Origin: an uncultured Eubacteriales bacterium
GTDB taxonomy: Bacteria > Bacillota > Clostridia > Christensenellales > CAG-138
Length of the DNA stretch: 9,659 nucleotides
Direction of reading: 5' to 3'
Assembly: GCA_900542615.1 (NCBI GenBank)
Contig: UQOG01000075.1
Location: 1-9,659 of the forward strand
Position numbers and translations under genes: made by a program. The stretch's first letter is position 1. Each line of letters begins with the position of its first letter. Positions 1 to 7,007 of the stretch are shown piece after piece. Below the pieces are notes generated by a model. That model did not search any database and had not been told where the DNA came from. It saw only the letters and a program-made list of their open reading frames with translations.

Positions 1-22
1 CCTCCACGGGTAAGGGACAAGC

Positions 23-496
23 CTAGGGCAAAAACAGCAATTCCCCATCCAATACGTCGCCCCGTATGGTCAACATTCCCATGGCCCGGCGGCTTCCGCC
101 TCTGGGCCGGCTGGGGCTGCCGGGGTTGAGCAAGGTCACTTCCCCGCCCTCATCCAAGAAGGCCACGTGGGTGTGGCCGAATAACGCCGCGTCGCAGCCC
201 AACTCCTTGGCTCTAAGGTATAGCCGGGTCAAGCTGGCTTCCACCCCATAGGTATGCCCATGGCACAGGAAAAGCCGCTTGCCGCCCAGCTCCACGATCC
301 GCTCCGTCACCTGGCTGGTGCCAAAGTCCGTATTGCCCCGCACCCCATAGACCGGGACGCCGGCATCTTCCAGCCGCTTGGTATCCCGCACATTGTCCCC
401 CAGGTGCAGCCATGCGTCCACATGTCCCGCCAGCTGGATGCATTCTTCTATCGCCCACCGGTCCCCATGGGTGTCGCTGATTACCCCAAGCCGCAT
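23..496 (-). CDS. YfcE/MJ0936-type metallophosphoesterase
   Basis: A predicted cytosolic, metal-dependent phosphoesterase of 157 residues, a usual length for the small YfcE/YsnB family. The calcineurin-like metal motifs are in order: D8-x-H10 in SDTHGD, GD at 33-34, GN at 54-55, H79 in CHGH, and GHTH at 107-110 (H108, H110), followed by NPGS at 124-127. Family members hydrolyse phosphodiesters in vitro; the cellular substrate is generally unknown and cannot be read here. I chose the ATG at 496 over an in-frame start at 523: it has a GGAGG 10 nt upstream, and SDTHGD then sits at the usual distance from the N terminus. The start overlaps the end of rdgB by 16 nt, which suggests translational coupling. 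In B. subtilis the homologue ysnB likewise follows the rdgB homologue ysnA. The last 5 bases before the window edge (complement of 1-5) read GGAGG, a possible ribosome binding site for a further gene. Confidence 0.93.
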   Translation of the reverse strand: MRLGVISDTHGDRWAIEECIQLAGHVDAWLHLGDNVRDTKRLEDAGVPVYGVRGNTDFGTSQVTERIVELGGKRLFLCHGHTYGVEASLTRLYLRAKELGCDAALFGHTHVAFLDEGGEVTLLNPGSPSRPRGGSRRAMGMLTIRGDVLDGELLFLP

Positions 497-1095
497 GTTG
501 CTTCCGCCTCCAATGCCGCGCACAGGGCTTCCAACGCCCGTTTCCGATGGCTTACTTGATTTTTTTCCGCCGCGTCCAGTTCGCCAAAGGAGCGCTGGAA
601 AGGAGGATAATAGAATAGAGGATCATAACCAAAGCCGCCTTGGCCTCTAGGCGCCCGAAGCAATTGGCCCTTGACCTCCCCGCGGACCACCAGGGGCTCC
701 CGGCCCCGCCGGGCCAGGGCCACGGCGCTGACAAATTGGCAGCCCCGGGCCCCCTCCGGCACCTGCTCCATATCCGCCAGGAGCTTGCGGTTATTGGCCT
801 GGTCATCATGGCCGGCGCCCCCTGCGTAGCGGGCGCTGTAGACCCCGGGCGCGCCCTTCAGTGCGTCCACCATCAGCCCGCTGTCATCGCTTAGGGCCGC
901 GTCCGCCCAGGGCGCGGCCGCCAGCACCTGAGTTGCTTTTTTCAGGGCGTTTTCCTCAAAGGTCGCCCCGTCCTCCACCACATCGATGTCCAGCCCCGCT
1001 TCCCGCAGGGTTTGTATGTCCGTAAAATACTCGCCCAGGATCTCCTTGATTTCCTTTACCTTATGGGCGTTGTTGGACGCAATGATCAACCGCAT
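481..1095 (-). CDS. rdgB: RdgB/HAM1 XTP/dITP pyrophosphatase
   Basis: A cytosolic house-cleaning enzyme that hydrolyses dITP, XTP and ITP to the monophosphate and pyrophosphate, keeping deaminated purines out of DNA and RNA. The 204 residues are near the family norm of about 200. Visible motifs are the N-terminal nucleotide-binding SNNAHK (7-12) with the following E15, the E-rich TFEENA (45-50), the catalytic metal-binding DDSGL (70-74), GVYSARYAG (84-92), GFGYDPLF (154-161) and the C-terminal SHRKRA (182-187). The ATG at 1095 has AAAGGAG 10 nt upstream. The gene starts 34 nt after gerM and overlaps the metallophosphoesterase by 16 nt. In B. subtilis the order is gerM-rph-ysnA-ysnB; here the rph step is absent. 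Confidence 0.97.
   Translation of the reverse strand: MRLIIASNNAHKVKEIKEILGEYFTDIQTLREAGLDIDVVEDGATFEENALKKATQVLAAAPWADAALSDDSGLMVDALKGAPGVYSARYAGGAGHDDQANNRKLLADMEQVPEGARGCQFVSAVALARRGREPLVVRGEVKGQLLRAPRGQGGFGYDPLFYYPPFQRSFGELDAAEKNQVSHRKRALEALCAALEAEATCGLG
507..511 (-). promoter_or_regulatory. Ribosome binding site deciding the metallophosphoesterase start
   Basis: GGAGG on the minus strand lies 10 nt before the ATG at 496, inside the 3' end of rdgB. It falls downstream of the alternative ATG at 523, so it argues against that longer start. Confidence 0.75.
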
Positions 1096-1129
1096 GTGTG
1101 TTTTTCTCCTTTGTATATGGATTGCTTGG

Positions 1130-2083
1130 CTACTTAAATTCGTTCACATACACCGGCGCATCTACCTGCACGGTATGCAGGGCATAGGGCTCGCCTTCCA
1201 CATAGATATCCACCCCGCTCACCGGCTCCACCTCATTGGCGGTCAAGTACAGGGCCTCTTGCAATGCGGCGCATAATCCCTCTGTATTTTCCACCGCTGC
1301 AAAGGCGCCGGATAAGTCTATCCGGGCGATCCCGTCCTCCACCGTGGCCTCCAGCAGGGCCGTTCCCTCTGGGAACCCGCGCAAGCCGTCCGCTGCCGGC
1401 CCATCCAGCAGGGCCTTCACCGCCCCGGACAAGGTTGGGGCTTCCAGCCCATACCGGGTCACCGGCACGTTTAAGCTGGCTGCGGCATTGGGGAAATACA
1501 GGGTCATGGGATGGGCGTTTCCACTGGATACGGCCAAGGTCCCCTCCTCCACGTTTAGGGGCAGGGTGCTGAAGGCTTCGGAAATATCCGTCCCATGGGG
1601 CAGGGCGGCTGCCTTGGCCCCGTCCAGGGTGATCTGCACGGTATGGATGGAATCAAACTCCGTAAGGGTATTGACAATGCCCGTCACCATGGCCTGCTCC
1701 GCCGCCGCATCCTGCAGCTCCTGCAAGCCGGTGATGTCCACCACCGCGTCCCCTGCATCCCCGATCCGCAGGGTAAAGCTGGCGCCTTCCGGCACCGGCG
1801 CTTCCAAGCCCATCTGTTCCGCTGCCGCCCGGTTGGCCTCCGTATCCACCAAATAGCCAAGGGCGGCTTTCCCGATCCCCTCTTCCCAAGGGATCCGCTT
1901 CATCACCGGCACTACAAAGCCATCCTCTGCGGTATAATACAGCACCGTCCTGCGGAACCCTGCCTCGCTGGCTTCCTCATATGCCAGATCCTCGGCCTGG
2001 GTCTGCGCCTCCCGGCCGCAGCCCAGCAATGCCGCCGATGCCAACAGCAATATGCCCAGTCCCATCCAAAGCCCTTTACCCAT
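1130..2083 (-). CDS. gerM: GerMN-domain (GerM-like) lipoprotein
   Basis: A predicted membrane-anchored lipoprotein of 317 residues. The N terminus has a short Met-Gly-Lys start, a hydrophobic segment and a lipobox ending LLGC, giving lipidated Cys22. Two GerMN repeats follow, about 45-165 and 190-305. The second is easier to recognise (TLYFPN near its start, then a conserved-looking VKALLDGP stretch and a closing VDIYVEGE). B. subtilis GerM also has paired GerMN domains and acts in sporulation and germination, but the domain also occurs in non-sporulating bacteria, so a spore role is inference. I chose the ATG at 2083 over an in-frame GTG at 2095 because AAAGGTGG lies 8 nt before the ATG and covers the GTG. 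The position immediately before rdgB and the metallophosphoesterase matches the Bacillus gerM neighbourhood and strengthens the name. The gene lies 82 nt after rqcH. Confidence 0.86.
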   Translation of the reverse strand: MGKGLWMGLGILLLASAALLGCGREAQTQAEDLAYEEASEAGFRRTVLYYTAEDGFVVPVMKRIPWEEGIGKAALGYLVDTEANRAAAEQMGLEAPVPEGASFTLRIGDAGDAVVDITGLQELQDAAAEQAMVTGIVNTLTEFDSIHTVQITLDGAKAAALPHGTDISEAFSTLPLNVEEGTLAVSSGNAHPMTLYFPNAAASLNVPVTRYGLEAPTLSGAVKALLDGPAADGLRGFPEGTALLEATVEDGIARIDLSGAFAAVENTEGLCAALQEALYLTANEVEPVSGVDIYVEGEPYALHTVQVDAPVYVNEFK

Positions 2084-2091
2084 CGGATCTT

Positions 2092-2099
2092 CCACCTTT
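2092..2099 (-). promoter_or_regulatory. Ribosome binding site deciding the gerM start
   Basis: AAAGGTGG on the minus strand, 8 nt before the ATG at 2083. It contains the alternative GTG start at 2095, which would then lack any ribosome binding site of its own. Confidence 0.7.
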
Positions 2100-2115
2100 C
2101 CATTGAATTCTTGCT

Positions 2116-2144
2116 TCTATAGCCATATTCGGAAAGGGCGGCAA
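2116..2144 (-). promoter_or_regulatory. Weak candidate promoter upstream of gerM
   Basis: In the 82-nt gap between rqcH and gerM the minus strand carries TTGCCG (2144-2139), a 17-nt spacer and TATAGA (2121-2116). Each hexamer matches the sigma-A consensus at 4 of 6 positions. A start near 2109 would leave the whole gerM ribosome binding site in the transcript. This could let gerM and the genes after it be expressed apart from the topoisomerase genes. The match is weak and could be chance. Confidence 0.3.
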
Positions 2145-2165
2145 ACATGCTTCCGGTTTGGGTTT

Positions 2166-3890
2166 CTATGCCTTTCGGATTTGTAGGATCCTGGCCTCCT
2201 CCGGGGTGACGTAGGCGGTTTTGTTGGTGGTATAGATCACCATGCCCGGCTTGGCCCCGCCGGGTTTTTTCACATATTTCCGCGGCGTATAGTCCACCGG
2301 CACGTTCTCGCTGCCCCGGGCCTTGCTGTACCAGGCCGCCAGCAGGCAAGCTTCGTATAAAGCTTCCTTTGACGGGGCTGGGCTTTTGAGGATCACATGG
2401 GAGCCGGGGATCTCCTTGGTGTGCAGCCAAATATCCTCCCCCGCCGCCTTGGCGGTCAGGGCGTCGTTCTGCCGGTTGTTCTTCCCCACGAAGATGTCCG
2501 TCCCGTCGCTGGCGATAAAATGCATGGGCTTAGAGGGCGGGGCTTTGGGCTGCTTTTGCCGGGCGGTCCGGGCTTTGAGATAGCCCATCTGCCGCAATTC
2601 CTCCGTCAGCTCCGCCAATTCCCCATCCTCCGTGCATTTGCCCAGGTTGTCCAGCTGGCCCTCCAAATAGGCCAGCTCCTCCAGCGCCTCCGCCTGCCGG
2701 GCCAGGGCCGTGTCCCGGGCTGCCTTGGCCTTTTGGTATTTGCGATAGTACCGCTGGGCGTTCTCGCTGGGGCTATGCTGGGGATCCAGGGGGATCGCCA
2801 CCGGCGCGGGGGGATCCAGATAGTAATTCAGCACCGCCGCCTCCTTGGCGCCCGGGGCGATCCCATGCAGGTTGGCGGTGAGCAATTCCCCATATAGCCG
2901 CAGCTGCTCCATCTCCGCCTCGCCCCCGATGGCCGCCTGGTATACGGCCAGCTTCCGCTCGCAGCGCTCGATGTTGTTGAGCAGCGTGCGCCGAATGCCG
3001 GCCCCATGGCGCTGCATCCGCCCCTGGGTGTCCTGGCTTTCGTACAGGGCGTCCAGCGCCTGCCACATGGTGTCCATGGGGCGGATCCCATCCAGGTTCG
3101 GATTGAAGGGATACGCCGCCACCGGCACATCCCCTTCCCCCAGGGCCAAAGCCGGGGCCATTTTCCCCGCTGCCAGGTCCTGGTAAAAGCCATGGAGCTT
3201 TTGGCTCAACGCCAGCTTTTCTTCAGGGTTCAGCTGTTCACACAGGGTCTTGTCCGTAAAGCGGGCGCAAAGGGCGGCCGCCATCTGGGGGGAGAGACCG
3301 AAAAAGGCGTTGGCCAGGGCCTTGTCCATCCGGCCGCTTTGAAATACCGCCGCGATCTGCTCCGGAGTCTGGTTCAGGATCTCCCGCTTGTCCTGGGCGG
3401 GCGGCGGAGAATAGGTCAAGCCCGGCAGCAGCATCCGCACGGAGCTCATGCCCGGCCCCACCCGCCGGATGGCGTCCAGGATGCGCCCCTGCTCGTCCAC
3501 CAGGATAATGTTGGAATATTTGCCCATGATTTCCCCGATGAGCCGGTAGGGGGCCGGATCCCCCAATTCATTTTGCGCCTCGATGGTGATCTCCAGCACC
3601 CGGTCCATATGGGGCTGGGTCACGGAAAGGATCCGGCCGCCGGCGATCCGCCGGCGCAGCAACATGCAAAAGGCCGGGGCGTCCAGGGGATTGGCCCGCT
3701 TGCTGCCGGTGAGCTGGGCCCGGGCATGGCTGGGGTTGGCGCTCAGCAGCAGGCGGTAATGGTTGCCCCCCGCCCGCACCGCCAGCACCAGCTCGTCCTT
3801 TTCCGGCTGATGGATCTTGTCGATTTTTCCGCCGGCCAGCCAGGCGATCTCCCGGCTGGCGGCAAACAGGTTCAGGCCGTCCATGGTCAT
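2166..3890 (-). CDS. rqcH: RqcH (NFACT family) ribosome quality control factor
   Basis: RqcH binds obstructed 50S subunits carrying peptidyl-tRNA and recruits tRNA-Ala to add a C-terminal alanine tail that marks the stalled peptide for degradation. Older annotations call it fibronectin-binding protein FbpA/YloA. The protein has 574 residues, close to B. subtilis RqcH. The NFACT-N domain is about 1-170, with KIDKIHQP (22-29), FCMLLRR (74-80), the functionally important Asp-Arg pair at D96-R97 (D97-R98 in B. subtilis), and EIMGKYSNIIL (120-130). A helical linker follows, then a coiled coil at about 290-440 and the NFACT-R domain at about 455-570, with DIWLH (486-490) and the signature YVKKPGGAKPGMVIY (539-553). 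The start is set by AGGAGG 7 nt before the ATG at 3890; the ATG at 3896 is only 1 nt from it. An in-frame open stretch back to 3956 overlaps the previous gene and is not needed. It begins 31 nt after the SSB-like gene. Confidence 0.96.
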   Translation of the reverse strand: MTMDGLNLFAASREIAWLAGGKIDKIHQPEKDELVLAVRAGGNHYRLLLSANPSHARAQLTGSKRANPLDAPAFCMLLRRRIAGGRILSVTQPHMDRVLEITIEAQNELGDPAPYRLIGEIMGKYSNIILVDEQGRILDAIRRVGPGMSSVRMLLPGLTYSPPPAQDKREILNQTPEQIAAVFQSGRMDKALANAFFGLSPQMAAALCARFTDKTLCEQLNPEEKLALSQKLHGFYQDLAAGKMAPALALGEGDVPVAAYPFNPNLDGIRPMDTMWQALDALYESQDTQGRMQRHGAGIRRTLLNNIERCERKLAVYQAAIGGEAEMEQLRLYGELLTANLHGIAPGAKEAAVLNYYLDPPAPVAIPLDPQHSPSENAQRYYRKYQKAKAARDTALARQAEALEELAYLEGQLDNLGKCTEDGELAELTEELRQMGYLKARTARQKQPKAPPSKPMHFIASDGTDIFVGKNNRQNDALTAKAAGEDIWLHTKEIPGSHVILKSPAPSKEALYEACLLAAWYSKARGSENVPVDYTPRKYVKKPGGAKPGMVIYTTNKTAYVTPEEARILQIRKA

Positions 3891-3897
3891 GGCCATC

Positions 3898-3903
3898 CCT
3901 CCT
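3898..3903 (-). promoter_or_regulatory. Ribosome binding site deciding the rqcH start
   Basis: AGGAGG on the minus strand. Three ATG codons follow at 3896, 3890 and 3884, at spacings of 1, 7 and 13 nt. Only the 7-nt spacing, giving an MTMDG start, is normal. Confidence 0.75.
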
Positions 3904-3921
3904 CTTTTGTGTGCCCGCCCG

Positions 3922-4533
3922 TTAGACCGGCTCCACCCGGGCGCAGGATACTTCATAAGCCACCCGCTGATCGATGGTGCCGTCCAAAAGGCATTTTTGA
4001 TATTCCCGGCTTTGCAGGCGTCCTTCCACCCGCACCCGGCTGCCCACCGCCAGCTCCCGGGCCAGCACCGCGTTGCGGCCCCAGGCGATACAGGGCAAAT
4101 AATCGCTTTTGTTGAAGGAGCGGTTCACCGCCAGGAGCATATCCCCGATCTCCCGCAGAAAGGGCGTGGTGCGATAGATCACAGGCTTGCATAAAAACCC
4201 CGTCAGCTCCACCCGGTTATAGGGCTCCTCCTCCGGGGGCACGGGCTCCACATGCCTGGCAAACACCGTTAGGATCAGCCGGCTGCCTGTATCCGTATGC
4301 TTGTTATAGGAACGCAGCTGGCCATGTATACACCAGCTCTCCCCTGCCCTTGGCAGCTGGGCGCAGAGCCTGCCCGGCAGGGTCACCGGCAGGATATCCA
4401 CCGCGCCGCTCAGCCGCGGCACCTCCAAATATAGGCTATAAAACGCTTCTCCGTACAGTTCATGGTCCAGCATAGCGTCCCCTTGGACCCGGCCGCTGAT
4501 GCATATGGCATTGTCCCCGCTGGTTCGTATCAT
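3922..4533 (-). CDS. Tandem OB-fold single-stranded DNA-binding-like protein
   Basis: A 203-residue protein built from two OB-fold halves, about 1-103 and 107-203. The second half is clearly SSB-like: VELTGFLCKPVIYRTT, LAVNRSFNKSDYLPCIAWGRNA and the strand GRLQSREYQK, followed by RVAYEVSCARVE, line up with canonical SSB. The first half keeps only a loose OB pattern (ISGRV, FYSLYLEVPR, CIHGQLRSY). Canonical bacterial SSB ends in an acidic DDDIPF-like tail that recruits repair proteins; this protein ends ARVEPV and has none. It is therefore probably an accessory ssDNA-binding protein rather than the essential SSB. I recall proteins of this two-domain form in Clostridia. The ATG at 4533 has AGGAG 10 nt upstream. 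It lies 59 nt after parC and 31 nt before rqcH, so co-transcription with the topoisomerase genes is likely. Its exact role is not known. Confidence 0.82.
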   Translation of the reverse strand: MIRTSGDNAICISGRVQGDAMLDHELYGEAFYSLYLEVPRLSGAVDILPVTLPGRLCAQLPRAGESWCIHGQLRSYNKHTDTGSRLILTVFARHVEPVPPEEEPYNRVELTGFLCKPVIYRTTPFLREIGDMLLAVNRSFNKSDYLPCIAWGRNAVLARELAVGSRVRVEGRLQSREYQKCLLDGTIDQRVAYEVSCARVEPV

Positions 4534-4571
4534 ACAGAATAAGCTCCTCTTAGAAGTTGCTTATACATATT

Positions 4572-4588
4572 CCGAACCCCGGGGGTTT
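4572..4588 (-). repeat. GC palindrome between parC and the SSB-like gene
   Basis: The minus strand reads AAACCCCCGGGGTTCGG. This matches an 18-nt sequence at 9613-9630 except for one G in the central run. It could form only a short hairpin and has no clear U-tract on the minus strand, so I do not call it a terminator. Confidence 0.5.
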
Positions 4589-4592
4589 ATTC

Positions 4593-7007
4593 TTATCGCT
4601 GCCTATGGGCGCCGATCACCACATCGTCCAGCAAAGCCATCACCAACAGGTCCCCTTTGCCCGCCCGGTTATCGATGCGCACTTCCTCCGTATTGCATCG
4701 GGTCACCGTGCCATGCTTCTGCTCCACGGTGAAGTTGTAGGGCTCCCGCACATACAGCGCCGCAGCAATGGCCGTGCCGTTGGAGCCGTTTTTCTTAAAG
4801 TCAAAGGCTTTGAGCCCTTTTCCGTTGCGGCCCTGCAGCTCATGGTCGAACACGAAGCTGCGCTTGGCGTAGCCCCGGTCGGAAATGGTGAGCACCTCGC
4901 CGTCCTCGCCCACCTGCTGGGCAAAGACCACCTGGTCTCCCGCTTCCAGCCGGATGCCCTTTACCCCGGCGGCTACCCGGCCCATCTCCGGCACGGTGTC
5001 CCGGGCAAAGCGTATGCTCATGCCCTGGCTGGTGATCAGCAGGATGCTGTCCTCCCGGGTGGGCTCCACCCCCAGCAGCCTGTCCCCCTCCTTGAGGGAG
5101 ATGGCCGCCACCCGGCGGGTGCGGGCATTGTATTCGCTGCCCTGGGTGCATTTTACATTGCCCTGGGCGGTGTAGAAATACAGCTTATCCTCGCATTCCC
5201 CCTCCTCCAGGCAGGCCACCACCTGTTCGTCCTTTTCAAAGGCGATGAGGGCGTTCAAATTGGCCGGCTTTCCGTTGAGCCGGGTCTCCGGGATCTCCTC
5301 CACCGGCAGGGAGCAGCAGGCGCCCAGGTTGGTAAAGAACCTTAGCCGCCGGTCGGTTGCCGTCTGGAGCAGCGCCAGGGGATTTTCCCCGGACCCCTGC
5401 TCCGGGTTATACGCCTTCGGGGGCATCCGCCGGATCCGTGCCCCGGGCAGCAGCGCCACCAGGGCCTCCTCGCTGACGTGGGCCTCCTCCTCGGGCAGGA
5501 CTGCGCCCGCATCCTCCTGCACCAGCTGGGTGCGCCGGGGAACCCCATAGGCGTCCCGGATCTCCTCCAGCTCCTTTTTGATCACCCCCCGAAGCTTTTT
5601 CGGGGATTCCAAAATGGCGGTCAGCTCTTTGATGAGGGCTTTGACCTGCTTATATTCCTTTTCGATGGCCAGCAGCTCCAAATTGGTGAGCCGCTGCAAG
5701 CGCAGATCCAGGATGGCCTGGGCCTGGAGCTCCGTAAGGCCGAAGCGCTCCATCAGCCCGTCCCGGGCCGCCTTTGGGGTCTTGGAGGCCCGGATCAGGG
5801 CGATCACCGCATCGATGTTGGCGATGGCCACCATGAGCCCTTCCAAAATATGTTCCCGCCGCTGGGCTGCTTCCAGGTCGAAGCGGGTCCTGCGACTGAC
5901 CACCGCCTCCTGGTGGCGGATATAATGGGCGATGATCTCCTTGAGGCCCATCTGCAGGGGCTTGCCCCCGGCAATGGCCACCATGTTCACCCCGAAGGTG
6001 GTTTGCAGATCGCTATATTTATATAGGTACGCCAGGATCTTATCCGCATCCGCGTCCTTCTTGACCTCAATCACCGCCCGGGTGCCCGAACGGTCGGATT
6101 CATCCCGGATATCCGCGATGCCGGCAAACAGGGCCTTCTTCTCCTGGCTTACCTTGAGGATGTCCTCCAGGGCCCGGGCCTTGTTTACCTGATAGGGAAA
6201 TTCGGTCACCACGATGAGCTTGCGGCCCGCACGGCCCTCCTCCATATGCACCTTGGCCCGCATGGTGAGCTTGCCCCGGCCGGTCTCATAGGCGGCACGG
6301 ATCTCCGGGCTATCGAGAAGATACCCCCCCGTGGGAAAATCCGGGCAGGGCATCACCTGCATCAGGGCGTCCAGGGAAACCTCCGGCTGCTCCATTTGCA
6401 GCAGCACCGCGTCGATGGCTTCCCTCAGGTTATGGGGGGGGATGTTGGTGGCCAGGCCCACGGCGATGCCGCTGGCCCCGTTTACCAACAGATTGGGGAA
6501 CCGGCCGGGCAACAGCTCCGGCTCCTTGAGGGTATCGTCGAAGTTCAGGGCAAAGGGCACCGTGTCCTTATCCAGGTCCCGCAGCATCTCCAGGGCAATG
6601 GGCGCCATGCGGGCTTCCGTATACCGCATGGCCGCCGCGCTGTCCCCATCCACGCTGCCAAAGTTGCCGTGGCCGTCCACCAGGGGCATCTGCATGTTGA
6701 AGGGCTGGGCCATGCGCACCATGGCGTCATACACTGAGGTATCCCCATGGGGATGGTATTTGCCCAGGCAATCCCCCACGATGCGGGCGCTTTTCCGGTG
6801 GGGCTTATCCGGGGTGGTGCCCAGCTCCAGCATGGTATACAAAATTCGCCGCTGCACCGGCTTGAGCCCGTCCTCCACCCGGGGCAAGGCCCGCTCCAGG
6901 ATCACGTATTCCGCATAGGGCAGCATGGATTCGTGCATCACCGTGTCCATGCTCTTCTCGATGATGGTCTCCCCCAGGGGAAGCTGGGGCTCGTTTTTCT
7001 TAGCCAT
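4593..7007 (-). CDS. parC: Type IIA DNA topoisomerase A subunit, probably topoisomerase IV ParC
   Basis: The DNA-cleaving and rejoining subunit of a type IIA topoisomerase, working with the ParE-like subunit encoded just upstream. The length is 804 residues. The breakage-reunion core (about 1-490) shows GLKPVQRRILYTM (47-59), the quinolone-region HPHGDTSVYD (85-94) with Thr90 and Asp94 at the positions of E. coli GyrA Ser83 and Asp87, and the catalytic Tyr129 in AAAMRYTEAR. The beta-pinwheel C-terminal domain (about 505-800) contains blade motifs such as AAGVKGIRL (679-687). Blade 1, where gyrase carries the DNA-wrapping GyrA-box, has only a shortened QGSGEN (537-542); a partial box QGRNGKG is at 725-731 in a late blade. 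This favours topoisomerase IV, though the core is also gyrase-like, so gyrA is the alternative name. The ATG at 7007 overlaps the parE stop in ATGGCTAA (8 nt), with GGGAGG 8 nt upstream, so the two are probably translationally coupled. Confidence 0.9.
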   Translation of the reverse strand: MAKKNEPQLPLGETIIEKSMDTVMHESMLPYAEYVILERALPRVEDGLKPVQRRILYTMLELGTTPDKPHRKSARIVGDCLGKYHPHGDTSVYDAMVRMAQPFNMQMPLVDGHGNFGSVDGDSAAAMRYTEARMAPIALEMLRDLDKDTVPFALNFDDTLKEPELLPGRFPNLLVNGASGIAVGLATNIPPHNLREAIDAVLLQMEQPEVSLDALMQVMPCPDFPTGGYLLDSPEIRAAYETGRGKLTMRAKVHMEEGRAGRKLIVVTEFPYQVNKARALEDILKVSQEKKALFAGIADIRDESDRSGTRAVIEVKKDADADKILAYLYKYSDLQTTFGVNMVAIAGGKPLQMGLKEIIAHYIRHQEAVVSRRTRFDLEAAQRREHILEGLMVAIANIDAVIALIRASKTPKAARDGLMERFGLTELQAQAILDLRLQRLTNLELLAIEKEYKQVKALIKELTAILESPKKLRGVIKKELEEIRDAYGVPRRTQLVQEDAGAVLPEEEAHVSEEALVALLPGARIRRMPPKAYNPEQGSGENPLALLQTATDRRLRFFTNLGACCSLPVEEIPETRLNGKPANLNALIAFEKDEQVVACLEEGECEDKLYFYTAQGNVKCTQGSEYNARTRRVAAISLKEGDRLLGVEPTREDSILLITSQGMSIRFARDTVPEMGRVAAGVKGIRLEAGDQVVFAQQVGEDGEVLTISDRGYAKRSFVFDHELQGRNGKGLKAFDFKKNGSNGTAIAAALYVREPYNFTVEQKHGTVTRCNTEEVRIDNRAGKGDLLVMALLDDVVIGAHRQR

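Noticed and set aside
3891..3956. N-terminal extension of rqcH by 22 residues
   Set aside because: It overlaps the end of the SSB-like gene, lies upstream of the AGGAGG site and does not resemble the start of known NFACT proteins.
3006..4115. A 369-codon open frame on the plus strand, antisense to rqcH and the SSB-like gene
   Set aside because: It crosses two well-supported minus-strand genes, shows no recognisable domain and has the same antisense composition.
4572..4592. The GC palindrome as a terminator for parC
   Set aside because: The usable stem is about 4-6 bp with almost no loop, and the minus strand has no U-tract after it. The T-rich side is on the plus strand, where no gene ends.
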